This document shows, one piece after another, positions 1-6,244 of a stretch of DNA of 26,463 nucleotides; position 1 is the stretch's first letter, and every line of letters begins with the position of its first letter. The stretch is from assembly GCA_017549325.1 (NCBI GenBank), contig JAFYVA010000083.1, positions 1 to 26,463 of the forward strand. Reading direction: 5' to 3'. The notes under the pieces are model-generated. The model did not search any database and was not told where the DNA came from. It saw only the letters and a list, made by a program, of their open reading frames with translations. The DNA is from Oscillospiraceae bacterium. GTDB taxonomy: Bacteria; Bacillota_A; Clostridia; Oscillospirales; Oscillospiraceae. The translations under genes were made by a program, and so were the position numbers.

Positions 1-866
1 CGGTCGGGGTGGAACAGCTCGATCATATCCAGCTTTTCGCCCGTACCGACGAACTTGATGGGCTTACCGGTGGTGGCCTTGATCGACAGGGCGGCACCGC
101 CGCGGGCGTCGCCGTCCAGCTTGGTCAGCAGCACGCCGTCGATACCCAGTGCCTCGTCGAAGGCGGAGGCGGCGTTTACCGCGTCCTGACCGGTCATGGC
201 GTCCACCACCAGCAAAATCTCGTTGGGGCGAACAGCAGACTTGATGTTCTTCAGCTCGTCCATCAGCGTCTCGTCGATGTGGAGACGGCCGGCGGTGTCG
301 AGGAAGACCATATCGTGTCCGTGGTCGGCGGCGTATTTCAGCGCCTCTGTGGCGATCTTTACGGGATCGGCCTGTCCCATCTCGAACACGGGGATATCCA
401 GTTGCTTACCCACCACCTGCAGCTGGGTAATGGCGGCGGGACGGTACACGTCGCAGGCCACCAGCAGGGGGCGCTTGCTGAACTGGCGGCGCATCAGGCC
501 GGCCAGCTTGGCGCCGTTGGTGGTTTTACCGGCACCCTGCAGACCCACCATCATCACCACGGTGGGGCCGCGGTTGGCAAAGGTGAGCTTGGCGTTGGTG
601 GTGCCCATGAGCTTTGTCAGCTCTTCGTTGACGATCTTGATGATCTGCTGGGCGGGGGTCAGGCTATCCAGCACATCGCTGCCCACGCACCGCTCGGTGA
701 GGGCGGCGATGAAATCCTTGACCACCTTGTAGCTGACGTCGGCCTCCAGAAGTGCCAGACGCACTTCACGCAGACCTGCGCGCACATCAGCCTCGCTGAG
801 GCGGCCTTTGCCGCGGAGAGCCTTGAATACGCCGTTTAACTTTTCGCTGAGTCCTTCAAAAGCCAT
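1..866 (-). CDS. ffh: Signal recognition particle protein Ffh (C-terminus cut off by window edge)
   Basis: Ffh is the GTPase of the signal recognition particle; with 4.5S/6S RNA it binds signal sequences on ribosomes and delivers them to FtsY at the membrane. The reverse strand reads from ATG at 866-864 without a stop to the window edge, giving 288 residues of a protein usually about 440-450 long. Visible: the helical N domain (about 1-100), the P-loop GLQGAGKTT at about 108-116, then DVYRPAA, DTAGRLHID and TKLDGDARGG, which are the G-domain motifs of SRP GTPases. The methionine-rich M domain lies outside the window. The start has a GGAG box inside the end of ylxM and sits only 3 nt after the ylxM stop, so the two genes are surely co-transcribed. 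Identity is certain; only the end is missing. Confidence 0.97.
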   Translation of the reverse strand, partial: MAFEGLSEKLNGVFKALRGKGRLSEADVRAGLREVRLALLEADVSYKVVKDFIAALTERCVGSDVLDSLTPAQQIIKIVNEELTKLMGTTNAKLTFANRGPTVVMMVGLQGAGKTTNGAKLAGLMRRQFSKRPLLVACDVYRPAAITQLQVVGKQLDIPVFEMGQADPVKIATEALKYAADHGHDMVFLDTAGRLHIDETLMDELKNIKSAVRPNEILLVVDAMTGQDAVNAASAFDEALGIDGVLLTKLDGDARGGAALSIKATTGKPIKFVGTGEKLDMIELFHPD

Positions 867-869
867 AGC

Positions 870-1235
870 TTACTCCTTCAGTGCGGCGGCGTTTTCGGTA
901 ATGACGGAAGCCAGACGGTCCAGCTCGGGGTTCTCGTACTGGCGGTAGTTGAGCTTGCGGATCTCGGCGGCAGCCTCTTCGATGGCGCTGACCTTACCCT
1001 GCATCTGCATGAAGCGGCGGATGAGGCCGGTCTTGTCCTCGATCTCCTGCATGGCGGCCTCGGCGCGGACGATGACATCGCGAACACCCTGACGGGTGAT
1101 GCCGCTGTTCTCGGCGATCTCGCCCAGAGAGAGATCCTCGTTGTAGTACAGGTCGAAGAACTCCTTCTGACGCTCGGTGAGGATCTCGCCGTAAAAATCG
1201 AAGAGCATCGTCATGCGATAAGTCTGGTTTTTCAT
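870..1235 (-). CDS. ylxM: YlxM family HTH protein (SRP-associated)
   Basis: The product has 121 residues, the normal size for the YlxM/UPF0122 family. These proteins carry a sigma-70 region-4-like helix-turn-helix and are nearly always encoded directly before ffh; streptococcal YlxM has been linked to SRP function. In the sequence, residues about 20-60 (LTERQKEFFDLYYNEDLSLGEIAENSGITRQGV) form the HTH, followed by a charged helical tail. The start is ATG at 1235-1233 with a GAGG box about 7 nt upstream. It is the first gene of the ylxM-ffh unit and has a strong promoter 5' of it. Role in DNA or SRP-RNA binding is family knowledge, not visible here. Confidence 0.93.
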   Translation of the reverse strand: MKNQTYRMTMLFDFYGEILTERQKEFFDLYYNEDLSLGEIAENSGITRQGVRDVIVRAEAAMQEIEDKTGLIRRFMQMQGKVSAIEEAAAEIRKLNYRQYENPELDRLASVITENAAALKE

Positions 1236-1253
1236 GGGATTTCCTCACTTTCT

Positions 1254-1293
1254 GTAAAGCATTTTTGCTTCATGTAAAGCACACCTGCTTTAC
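1254..1293 (-). promoter_or_regulatory. ylxM leader palindrome with repeated GTAAAGC units
   Basis: Between the ylxM promoter and start codon the plus strand reads GTAAAGC (1254-1260), GCTT (1267-1270), GTAAAGC (1274-1280), six bases, then GCTTTAC (1287-1293). The last arm can pair with either GTAAAGC copy, so the leader RNA can form alternative 7-bp hairpins; as DNA it is a palindromic operator-like site. Function is unknown. Confidence 0.45.
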
Positions 1294-1304
1294 AAGCCTC
1301 GAAT

Positions 1305-1333
1305 ATAATACCCTATCACAAGGCAAAAGTCAA
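1305..1333 (-). promoter_or_regulatory. SigA-type promoter of ylxM-ffh
   Basis: On the minus strand there is TTGACT (1333-1328), a 17-bp spacer, and TATTAT (1310-1305). It lies about 70 nt before the ylxM start and no other gene intervenes. The match to consensus and spacing make this a confident prediction. Confidence 0.75.
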
Positions 1334-1335
1334 GG

Positions 1336-1573
1336 AGAAAAACGGCGAAATGGATGAAAATATTTATGAAAAAGGAGCGGATTCTACCGCTCCTTCTCAC
1401 ATAATAACCAAAAGCCTCGCAGAGTTCGCCGTCCGCAGACGGCGAAACAATGTAATCATTTTTCCGGCGGCATGTACGTCGGAAAAATACTCCTCGGCCG
1501 CTAGTGTGTCCGCAGGACGCGCGCAGTCGGCCGCAAACTCTTTTGGCAACAAAATCGTCAGATTTTGTGCCAG
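1336..1573. repeat. Intergenic hairpin cluster downstream of thrC
   Basis: No gene is seen here. Several stem-loops are packed together: TTCGCCGTC/GACGGCGAA with loop CGCA (1425-1446); an 11-bp stem with a 7-nt CATG-containing loop (1459-1487); GTCC-GCA-GGAC near 1508-1518; and TGGCA/TGCCA plus CAAAATC/GATTTTG (1544-1572), which abuts the thrC stop. The minus-strand terminator at 1369-1395 closes the cluster. The 1454-1490 hairpin has a related copy at 3750-3785. Confidence 0.7.
1369..1395 (-). terminator. Rho-independent terminator of the RHH-thrC unit
   Basis: On the minus strand a 9-bp stem (AAGGAGCGG paired with CCGCTCCTT, loop of 6) is followed by TTTTT (plus-strand A-run 1369-1373). 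It lies about 180 nt after the thrC stop and 36 nt upstream of the ylxM -35 box. Confidence 0.65.
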
Positions 1574-2815
1574 TTATTTTACCTCCACGCCGCGCTCGGC
1601 AAAGCCCTTGACCATCACGTCCAGGTCGGGCTCGATGTGGAGGGGCGAACCGGCAGACTTGATGGCGTTGGCCACATCCTTGAGGCCGTTGCCCGTCACC
1701 ACGGAGACGACAGTAGCATCGGCGGGAATGAGACCTTCCTCGCAGGCCTTCTTCAGCGCGGCGGCACCGGTGACGCCGGCAGGCTCACCGAACACGCCGC
1801 AGGTCTTACCCAGCAGACGCTGGGCAGCCAAAATCTCCTCATCTGTCACGCAGATGGCCAAGCCGTTGGACTCGCGGATGGCGGCCAACGCCTTATTGGC
1901 ATTGCGGGGCACGCCCACGGAGATGGAGTCGGCGATGGTGTTCTCCTCCATGGGCTCCCAGGGCGCGTTGTCCTGAATGGCGCGGTTGATGGGATAGCAG
2001 CCGTAGGACTGGGCGGAGATGAGACGGGGCAGCTTGTCGATAAAGCCGATGGCGTACAGATCCTTGAAGCCCTTCCACACGCCGGCGATGGTGCAGCCGT
2101 CGCCCACGGAGATGGCCAGATAGTCGGGCATCTCCCAGTTCAGCTGCTCGGCGATCTCCAGCGCCACCGTCTTTTTACCCTCGCTGAGGTAGGGGTTGAT
2201 GGCGGCGTTGCGGTTATACCAACCGTACTTGTCGATGGCGGCGGCAGAGAGCTTGAAGGTGTCCTCATAATTGCCCTTGACGGAGATGACATTGGCACCG
2301 AAGATCATCAGCTGTGCCACCTTGCCCTGAGGAGCGCGCTCGGGAACGAAGATAAAGGTCTTCAGTCCCGCGGCGGCGGCGTTGCCGGCCAGCGAAGAGG
2401 CGGCGTTGCCGGTGGAGGAGCAGGCGATGGTCTCGGCACCGGCCTCCAAAGCCTTGGCCACGGCCATGGCACTGGCGCGATCCTTCAGCGAAGCGGTGGG
2501 GTTCTGGCCGTCGTCCTTCACCCACAGCTTACGGATACCCAGCATCTCGGCCAGCTTCGGCTCTTCATACAGAGGACTCCAACCCACGCGCAGAGGCGTG
2601 TCGGGAGTAGTCTCCTCGATGGGCAGCAGCTCGCGGTAGCGCCACATGGTACGGTTATCCCGCGCAGCCAGCTTCTCCTTGGTGAGGACGGACTTGATGT
2701 AGTCGTAATCGTAGACGATATCGAGAATACCGCCGCACTCGCAGTTGGTCAGGTCAGGGGTAGCCTCGTAGGTCTTGCCGCAGCGGACACACTGACCGTA
2801 TTTTACATTTTTCAT
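1574..2815 (-). CDS. thrC: Threonine synthase
   Basis: This PLP enzyme converts O-phosphohomoserine to threonine and phosphate in the cytoplasm, the last step of threonine synthesis. The product has 413 residues, typical of the fold-type-II threonine synthases that begin with a small zinc ribbon; Cys9, Cys12, Cys25 and Cys27 are spaced for it. The PLP lysine is Lys111 in NPTASLKDRAS, followed by the STGNAASSLA substrate loop and the phosphate-binding loop SVGDGCTIAG. The start ATG at 2815-2813 has an AAGGAG box. It follows the small ribbon-helix-helix gene by 22 nt, so the two form one unit that the repressor may control. Cysteate synthase is a close relative, but the motifs and zinc ribbon favour threonine synthase. 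Confidence 0.9.
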   Translation of the reverse strand: MKNVKYGQCVRCGKTYEATPDLTNCECGGILDIVYDYDYIKSVLTKEKLAARDNRTMWRYRELLPIEETTPDTPLRVGWSPLYEEPKLAEMLGIRKLWVKDDGQNPTASLKDRASAMAVAKALEAGAETIACSSTGNAASSLAGNAAAAGLKTFIFVPERAPQGKVAQLMIFGANVISVKGNYEDTFKLSAAAIDKYGWYNRNAAINPYLSEGKKTVALEIAEQLNWEMPDYLAISVGDGCTIAGVWKGFKDLYAIGFIDKLPRLISAQSYGCYPINRAIQDNAPWEPMEENTIADSISVGVPRNANKALAAIRESNGLAICVTDEEILAAQRLLGKTCGVFGEPAGVTGAAALKKACEEGLIPADATVVSVVTGNGLKDVANAIKSAGSPLHIEPDLDVMVKGFAERGVEVK

Positions 2816-2837
2816 AGTGATGTCTCCTTGTAAGGAA

Positions 2838-3020
2838 TCAGTTTTTCTCCTCGTCTTCCTTCAAAGTCTCCAACGCTACGCGAACAGCCTCTACAACGAA
2901 AGCAGAAAAGGTGCAGTCTTTTCCGCGGATAGCTTCTTCTACCTCGTCAATAAGATTGTTGGGAAAGCGCACAGACTTATTGGTGGTGGAGGGAATCTTT
3001 GGGATTTTAAACTTTGCCAT
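2838..3020 (-). CDS. Small ribbon-helix-helix (Arc/MetJ-like) DNA-binding protein
   Basis: The product has 60 residues: a basic N-terminus, a short strand NKSVRFPNNL, helix IDEVEEAIRGK, and a second helix FSAFVVEAVRVALETL. This is the ribbon-helix-helix layout of Arc/CopG/MetJ-type repressors, which bind palindromes as dimers through the beta strand. The start ATG (3020-3018) has a CGAGGTG box. It sits upstream of thrC in the same direction and divergent from a 63-residue ORF, with a 39-bp inverted repeat between them (3033-3071) that is a natural target. Autoregulation of the RHH-thrC unit is inferred. An antitoxin role is possible in principle, but no toxin is seen beside it. Confidence 0.7.
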   Translation of the reverse strand: MAKFKIPKIPSTTNKSVRFPNNLIDEVEEAIRGKDCTFSAFVVEAVRVALETLKEDEEKN

Positions 3021-3032
3021 GTTGCACCTCGT

Positions 3033-3071
3033 AATACAATTTATAATATGTTTTGTACTATAAATCGTATT
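3033..3071. promoter_or_regulatory. Inverted-repeat operator candidate between RHH gene and divergent ORF
   Basis: The arms are AATACAATTTATA (3033-3045) and TATAAATCGTATT (3059-3071). They are complementary at 12 of 13 positions, separated by 13 bp. A possible minus-strand -10 (TATTAT, 3048-3043) overlaps the left arm, so a bound dimer would block RHH-thrC transcription. The site also lies in the promoter region of the plus-strand ORF at 3141. Confidence 0.55.
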
Positions 3072-3140
3072 GCAAAATCCCTCGGATTGTTGTAGTGTAA
3101 TTGTAGCACAAACGCATTACATTTACGAGGTGAACATATC

Positions 3141-3332
3141 ATGTTTTCTGAATTGGAGTTTTTGGATATGGAACTGGTGGATGCGCCGCTGTATTACGCC
3201 TATCTCTACCGCGCCGTGGGAAAGGCCATCAACGACATTGAACATTGCAATTACGGCGCGGCATTGGAATCCCTGAAAGATGCGCAGGCCGTGTCGCGAA
3301 AAAATTATCTCGTCCAAAAGGAGCGGGGATGA
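3141..3332 (+). CDS. Hypothetical 63-residue protein
   Basis: I do not recognise this protein. It starts at ATG 3141 with a GAGGTG box 8 nt upstream, which supports real translation. The product is acidic at the N-terminus (MFSELEFLDMELVD) and mostly helical, with YYAYLYRAVGKAINDIEHCNYGAALESLKDAQAVSRK resembling a single helical hairpin repeat; there is no signal peptide or membrane segment. It is divergent from the ribbon-helix-helix/thrC unit and shares the inverted-repeat region with it. A REP-like palindrome begins 8 nt after its stop. It may be a small accessory protein of the regulator, but nothing in the sequence proves this. Confidence 0.6.
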   Translation: MFSELEFLDMELVDAPLYYAYLYRAVGKAINDIEHCNYGAALESLKDAQAVSRKNYLVQKERG

Positions 3333-3340
3333 ATTATCGC

Positions 3341-3367
3341 GGGCGGACAGGGTCGTCCGCCCCTACA
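3341..3367 (-). repeat. REP-like palindrome C with GTAG foot
   Basis: GGGCGGAC (3341-3348) pairs with GTCCGCCC (3355-3362), and CTAC (3363-3366) follows directly. On the minus strand this reads GTAG immediately 5' of the stem. It forms a head-to-head pair with palindrome B at 3396-3421. Confidence 0.7.
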
Positions 3368-3395
3368 GGTCTACCTAAAATCTTCTTGCTTTGTT

Positions 3396-3421
3396 GTAGG
3401 GGTCGATGCCCACATCGACCC
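3396..3421 (+). repeat. REP-like palindrome B with GTAG foot
   Basis: GTAG (3396-3399) is followed by GGGTCGATG (3400-3408), loop CCCA, and CATCGACCC (3413-3421), a perfect 9-bp stem. It lies inside the 3' end of the RAYT reading frame on the opposite strand and encodes about its residues 87-95. Confidence 0.75.
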
Positions 3422-3545
3422 GTTGCCATTTTCCAACAATACGATCATGTGGATGTGGTTGGGCATGATAACGTATTTATCAATACCCGGTATCGTCTGA
3501 ATATACCGCTCAACGCTCTTTCCGTATTCTGTCAGTGCGGTGTGC

Positions 3546-3571
3546 GGGCCGATGTGGGCATCGGCCCCTAC
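3546..3571 (-). repeat. REP-like palindrome A with GTAG foot
   Basis: GGGCCGATG (3546-3554), loop TGGG, CATCGGCCC (3559-3567), then CTAC (3568-3571). On the minus strand it reads GTAG-GGGCCGATG, the same head as palindrome B apart from one base of the stem (compensated on the other arm). It is inserted in frame near the N-terminal third of the transposase remnant. Confidence 0.75.
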
Positions 3572-3696
3572 AACCCGTGACAAGCTGTTCCTGCGTTCTT
3601 TTGTGCAGATGGTTACAAAGTAAGCACCATCCTGCCGATAGTTATAGGTTGGCAAACGCAGCCGCTTTCTTGTTTCCACGCTACCTCCAAATTATA

Positions 3697-3724
3697 CAGG
3701 GGCAGGGCAAACGCCCTGCCCCTG
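3697..3724. repeat. Perfect 12-bp palindrome upstream of the RAYT remnant
   Basis: CAGGGGCAGGGC (3697-3708), loop AAAC, GCCCTGCCCCTG (3713-3724). It lies 17 nt upstream of the RAYT start. It lacks the GTAG foot, so it may be a different or decayed REP class. Confidence 0.6.
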
Positions 3725-3749
3725 AAAGCACACTTGCAGCTATATATTC

Positions 3750-3870
3750 AATCATTTTTCCCGCGACATGCGCGTGGGAAAATTTCCGCGACCCAAGCGC
3801 CTTGGGCGCGTTCACCAGTGCGCACACTGGTGGTGGGGGATCTAAAGGGGGAGCCTGCTCCCCCTTTAAT
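3750..3870. repeat. Second intergenic hairpin cluster, downstream of the PLP enzyme
   Basis: Four stem-loops occur in series: TTTTCCCGCG/CGTGGGAAAA with a 7-nt loop (3756-3782), related to the copy at 1459-1487; CCCAAG/CTTGGG (3792-3806); CACCAGTG/CACTGGTG with loop CGCA (3813-3832); and AAAGGGGGAGC/GCTCCCCCTTT (3844-3867). The last is 9 nt from the PLP gene stop on the minus strand and may act as its terminator, though only TTTAGA follows it on that strand. Confidence 0.6.
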
Positions 3871-3875
3871 ATTCC

Positions 3876-5351
3876 TTAAAGAGCCTTCAGCAGGCCGGTG
3901 GCCTCGTTGAACTCGTTGATGAGGGCATCCAGCTCGTCGGCCTGTGCGTGGACGGCATCCCAAGTACCCTTGGTGTCGTACCACAGAGCGTTCAGGTCCT
4001 TCACGTCGCGGGCCTGCTGCTCCACCCAGGTGTAGTACTTCAGGTTGTGGACGCGCTTGCGGTCGGCATAGCTCAGCTCCAGCAGGTTGTCGGTCTTGAG
4101 ACCCAGCATATGGAGGGCGTGATCCTTACCGGCCTCCAGCAGGCTGTACTCGCCGTGCATCTCGTTGAGCTCCTCGATGCGGCTGCCGTACATAACGGCG
4201 GAGTCGGTCAGCACGGTGCACAGCACATCGTCCTCGGTCAGCTCATAGTACTTGGCCATCTTGATGCAGCACAGCACGTTGGCAATGCCGGAGATGCCCA
4301 GCCAGGTCAGCTTCTCGATGAGCTCATCGTCGAGGCCCAGCTCGTTCTTCAGGTAAGCCTGGCCGTCCTTGGTGTTGAACAGGCGCAGCAGGCGCTGGGA
4401 GTCCTCATCGTCGATGGCGATGGCCATGTCGGTATTCTTCACGTTGTGGATCCAGGGGATGTGCTTGTCGCCGATACCCTCGATGCGGTGGCCGCCGAAG
4501 CCGTTATCGAGAATGGTGGGGCACTGCAGAGCCTCGCCGACACCCAGCTTCATGGTGGGATACAGATCCTTCAGACGGTCGCCTGCGCTCATGGTGCCGG
4601 CGGAGCCGGAGGTGAAGCAGGCGCCTGCCAGACGCTGACCGGGCTTCTTCACAGCCTCGAACAGGTCGGCCAGTGCGTTACCGGTGACATTGTAGTGCCA
4701 CAGGGGGTTGCCCATCTCCTCGAACTGGTTGAAGATCATCATGGTGGGATCGGCCTTCAGCTCCCAGGTCTTGTCGAAGATCTCCTTGACGTTGGACTCG
4801 CAGCCGGGGGTGGCGATGACCTGACCGGCGATCTTGCTGAGCCACTCGAAACGCTCCTTGGACATCTCGGCAGGCAGGATGGCCACGCTGTCGCAGGCCA
4901 GCAGCTTGGAGTTGAATGCGCCGCCGCGGCAGTAGTTACCGGTGGAGGGCCACACGGCGTGGTGATACGTCGCATCGAACTGGCCGGTCACCAGACGGGG
5001 AGCCAGACAGCCGAAGGAGGCGCCCACCTTATGGCAGCCGGTGGGGAACCACTTACCGGCCATGGCCAGAATGCGGCACTTGACGCCGGAGAGAACGGAG
5101 GGAATCTCCACATAGTTGGGGACGGACTGATACAGGCCGCCGAACTCCTTGGCCTCATTCTTCCAGGTAATGCGGAACAGGTTGACGGGGTCCACATCCC
5201 ACAGGCCGGTGTTGGCCAGCTTTGCCTTGATCTTCTCGGGGATCAGGTCGGGATTCTCCATCTGAGCGAAGGTGGGAATGATGATGTTGTTTTCTTTTGC
5301 CTTGGCGATGTTGTTGGCAAGACCCTGCTTGTTAATAGACAGATCGATCAT
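3876..5351 (-). CDS. Unidentified fold-type-II PLP-dependent enzyme (TrpB/cysteine synthase-like)
   Basis: The product has 491 residues, longer than a minimal cysteine synthase-fold enzyme. The PLP lysine is probably Lys108 in FPTGCHKVGASFG, which recalls the His-Lys of tryptophan synthase beta. PSTGNYCRGGA (135-145) matches the substrate-binding Ser-Thr-Gly-Asn loop, and SGSAGTMSAGD (248-258) is the likely phosphate loop. I cannot name the substrate. Its start overlaps the stop of the YheO-like regulator by 4 nt (ATGA), so the two are translationally coupled, and both diverge from ygeY. YgeY/YgeW clusters of other bacteria encode a PLP diaminopropionate ammonia-lyase (YgeX), which is shorter and has a different active-site signature; this enzyme could fill that position, but this is inference. 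It has no signal peptide and is cytoplasmic. Confidence 0.75.
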   Translation of the reverse strand: MIDLSINKQGLANNIAKAKENNIIIPTFAQMENPDLIPEKIKAKLANTGLWDVDPVNLFRITWKNEAKEFGGLYQSVPNYVEIPSVLSGVKCRILAMAGKWFPTGCHKVGASFGCLAPRLVTGQFDATYHHAVWPSTGNYCRGGAFNSKLLACDSVAILPAEMSKERFEWLSKIAGQVIATPGCESNVKEIFDKTWELKADPTMMIFNQFEEMGNPLWHYNVTGNALADLFEAVKKPGQRLAGACFTSGSAGTMSAGDRLKDLYPTMKLGVGEALQCPTILDNGFGGHRIEGIGDKHIPWIHNVKNTDMAIAIDDEDSQRLLRLFNTKDGQAYLKNELGLDDELIEKLTWLGISGIANVLCCIKMAKYYELTEDDVLCTVLTDSAVMYGSRIEELNEMHGEYSLLEAGKDHALHMLGLKTDNLLELSYADRKRVHNLKYYTWVEQQARDVKDLNALWYDTKGTWDAVHAQADELDALINEFNEATGLLKAL

Positions 5352-6001
5352 TTTTTATTCTCCTCCTGCTGTTTGTTGGCATCAATATAAGAATATAGGG
5401 TGTACTTGGAAATACCGAAGTATTTTGCGACTTTGTCAGTGGACTTGGTGACAAGGAACGCGCCGGAGTCATTGAGGAAACGGATGGCCTTGACCTTATC
5501 ATCTTTATTCATCAGTGCCACGGGTTTGCCAACCAGCTGCACCGACTGCTCGATGAGCTCGTTGAGGACATCGTTGACATTGATGATCTTCTGCGGCTCG
5601 GTCTGCTCGCGGTCGCGGGGCATCATAAACTCACCCAGCTCCTGATGCATCATCATAAAGTTGCTGATGTCATAATTAATAGAGAAGATGGCCACTACCG
5701 CACCGCGGCTGTTGCGGATGTAGAGGGACGAGGACTTCAGGATCTTTCCATCAGGGGTACGGCTGAGATAGCACAGATGATCCTGCGGCTGACTGTCCTG
5801 ATTGGCAAGCTGGTCCAGCACCACCTGAGAGGCACCGTCACCCACCTTTCGGCCGGATACATGGCCGTTCTCAATGTGGACGATGGTGCGGTCGGAATGG
5901 TCGGCAGACACATCGTGGACCACCACCTCGCAATGATCACCAAACTGGGCAGCAATGCCGGCGGCAAGCTGTTTGAGCAATTCAAAACGCTTTGTCTCCA
6001 T
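5348..6001 (-). CDS. YheO-like PAS/HTH transcriptional regulator
   Basis: The product has 217 residues from ATG 6001-5999, with a GGAG box 11 nt upstream; the longer frame upstream adds only a basic, poorly supported extension. Residues about 1-115 form the YheO-like PAS domain (HCEVVVHDVSADHSDRTIVHIENGHVSGRKVGD, then SSSLYIRNSRGAVVAIFSINYDIS). The C-terminus about 170-210 is a helix-turn-helix (GAFLVTKSTDKVAKYFGISKYTLYSYI) of the DauR/YheO type. Such proteins sense small molecules and regulate amino-acid or ureide catabolism. It overlaps the PLP gene by 4 nt and diverges from ygeY, the usual position for the local regulator. Candidate operators are the A/T-tract palindromes at 6085-6102, 9945-9957 and 11427-11442. 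Confidence 0.87.
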   Translation of the reverse strand: METKRFELLKQLAAGIAAQFGDHCEVVVHDVSADHSDRTIVHIENGHVSGRKVGDGASQVVLDQLANQDSQPQDHLCYLSRTPDGKILKSSSLYIRNSRGAVVAIFSINYDISNFMMMHQELGEFMMPRDREQTEPQKIINVNDVLNELIEQSVQLVGKPVALMNKDDKVKAIRFLNDSGAFLVTKSTDKVAKYFGISKYTLYSYIDANKQQEENKK

Positions 6002-6049
6002 AGGCAAGTGTACTCCTTTTCTCTTTCGTTTCTCTCTTACTGTAACTAT

Positions 6050-6077
6050 ATGATACCACACTTTTTTTCTAAATCAA
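6050..6077 (-). promoter_or_regulatory. Promoter of regulator-PLP enzyme unit
   Basis: On the minus strand there is TTGATT (6077-6072), a 16-bp spacer, and TATCAT (6055-6050). It lies 49 nt upstream of the regulator start. Confidence 0.65.
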
Positions 6078-6084
6078 CACTTTT

Positions 6085-6102
6085 CCAAAAAAATTTTTTA
6101 GG
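6085..6102. promoter_or_regulatory. A-tract/T-tract palindrome between divergent promoters
   Basis: CCAAAAAAATTTTTTAGG is a near-perfect 18-bp palindrome centred 42 bp apart from neither start but between the two -35 boxes (6077 on minus, 6119 on plus). The core C-A7-T6 recurs exactly at 11427-11440. It could be the operator of the YheO-like regulator or an UP element. Confidence 0.5.
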
Positions 6103-6118
6103 TTTGATAAATTTTTGT

Positions 6119-6146
6119 TTGACATCTGCCGTTACTGTGCTATTAT
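6119..6146 (+). promoter_or_regulatory. SigA-type promoter of ygeY-ygeW-carbamate kinase unit
   Basis: TTGACA (6119-6124), a 16-bp spacer and TATTAT (6141-6146). The leader of about 90 nt contains a small hairpin ACAGGA-CTT-TCCTGT (6160-6174) directly after the start of transcription. Confidence 0.75.
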
Positions 6147-6244
6147 AAGGGTGTGAGGAACAGGACTTTCCTGTGCAACTCATATAAAACTTGTTTCGTA
6201 ATACAGTAATACATATAACATACAACTACTGTGGAGGTATCGTC

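Larger units (their letters stand above)
3371..3679 (-). pseudogene. Truncated REP-associated tyrosine transposase (RAYT, IS200-like Y1 family)
   Basis: The 102-residue reading frame starts at GTG 3679-3677 behind GGAGGT. It shows the Y1 transposase start (YNYRQDGAYFVTICTKER, about 12-29) and the HUH metal motif NHIH (His75, His77). RAYTs are single-domain nucleases, usually about 150-230 residues, that nick REP palindromes; their catalytic tyrosine follows the HUH by several tens of residues. Here the frame ends 25 residues after the HUH with no matching tyrosine helix, so it is almost certainly inactive. Two REP-like palindromes lie within it: residues about 36-46 (VGADAHIGPH) are encoded by palindrome A and about 87-95 by palindrome B. 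Both are read through in frame; the second coincides with loss of the C-terminus. Confidence 0.8.

Noticed and set aside
1565..2833. Plus-strand open frame opposite threonine synthase
   Set aside because: Shadow of thrC, with Gly/Val/His-rich composition and no ribosome binding site.
2838..3332. Toxin-antitoxin pair made of the RHH protein and the divergent 63-residue ORF
   Set aside because: The genes are divergent rather than in one operon, the small protein has no toxin motif, and the RHH gene is clearly joined to thrC.
3876..5351. OrtB (2-amino-4-oxopentanoate thiolase beta subunit) or YgeX identity for the PLP enzyme
   Set aside because: Length and the motifs around the PLP lysine do not fit either, and no OrtA-like small subunit is adjacent.
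3948..5390. Long plus-strand open frame (480 codons) opposite the PLP enzyme
   Set aside because: Composition is repetitive (VL/GD/HV-rich), it has no domain, and it mirrors a well-supported gene on the other strand; an antisense artefact of GC-rich codon usage.
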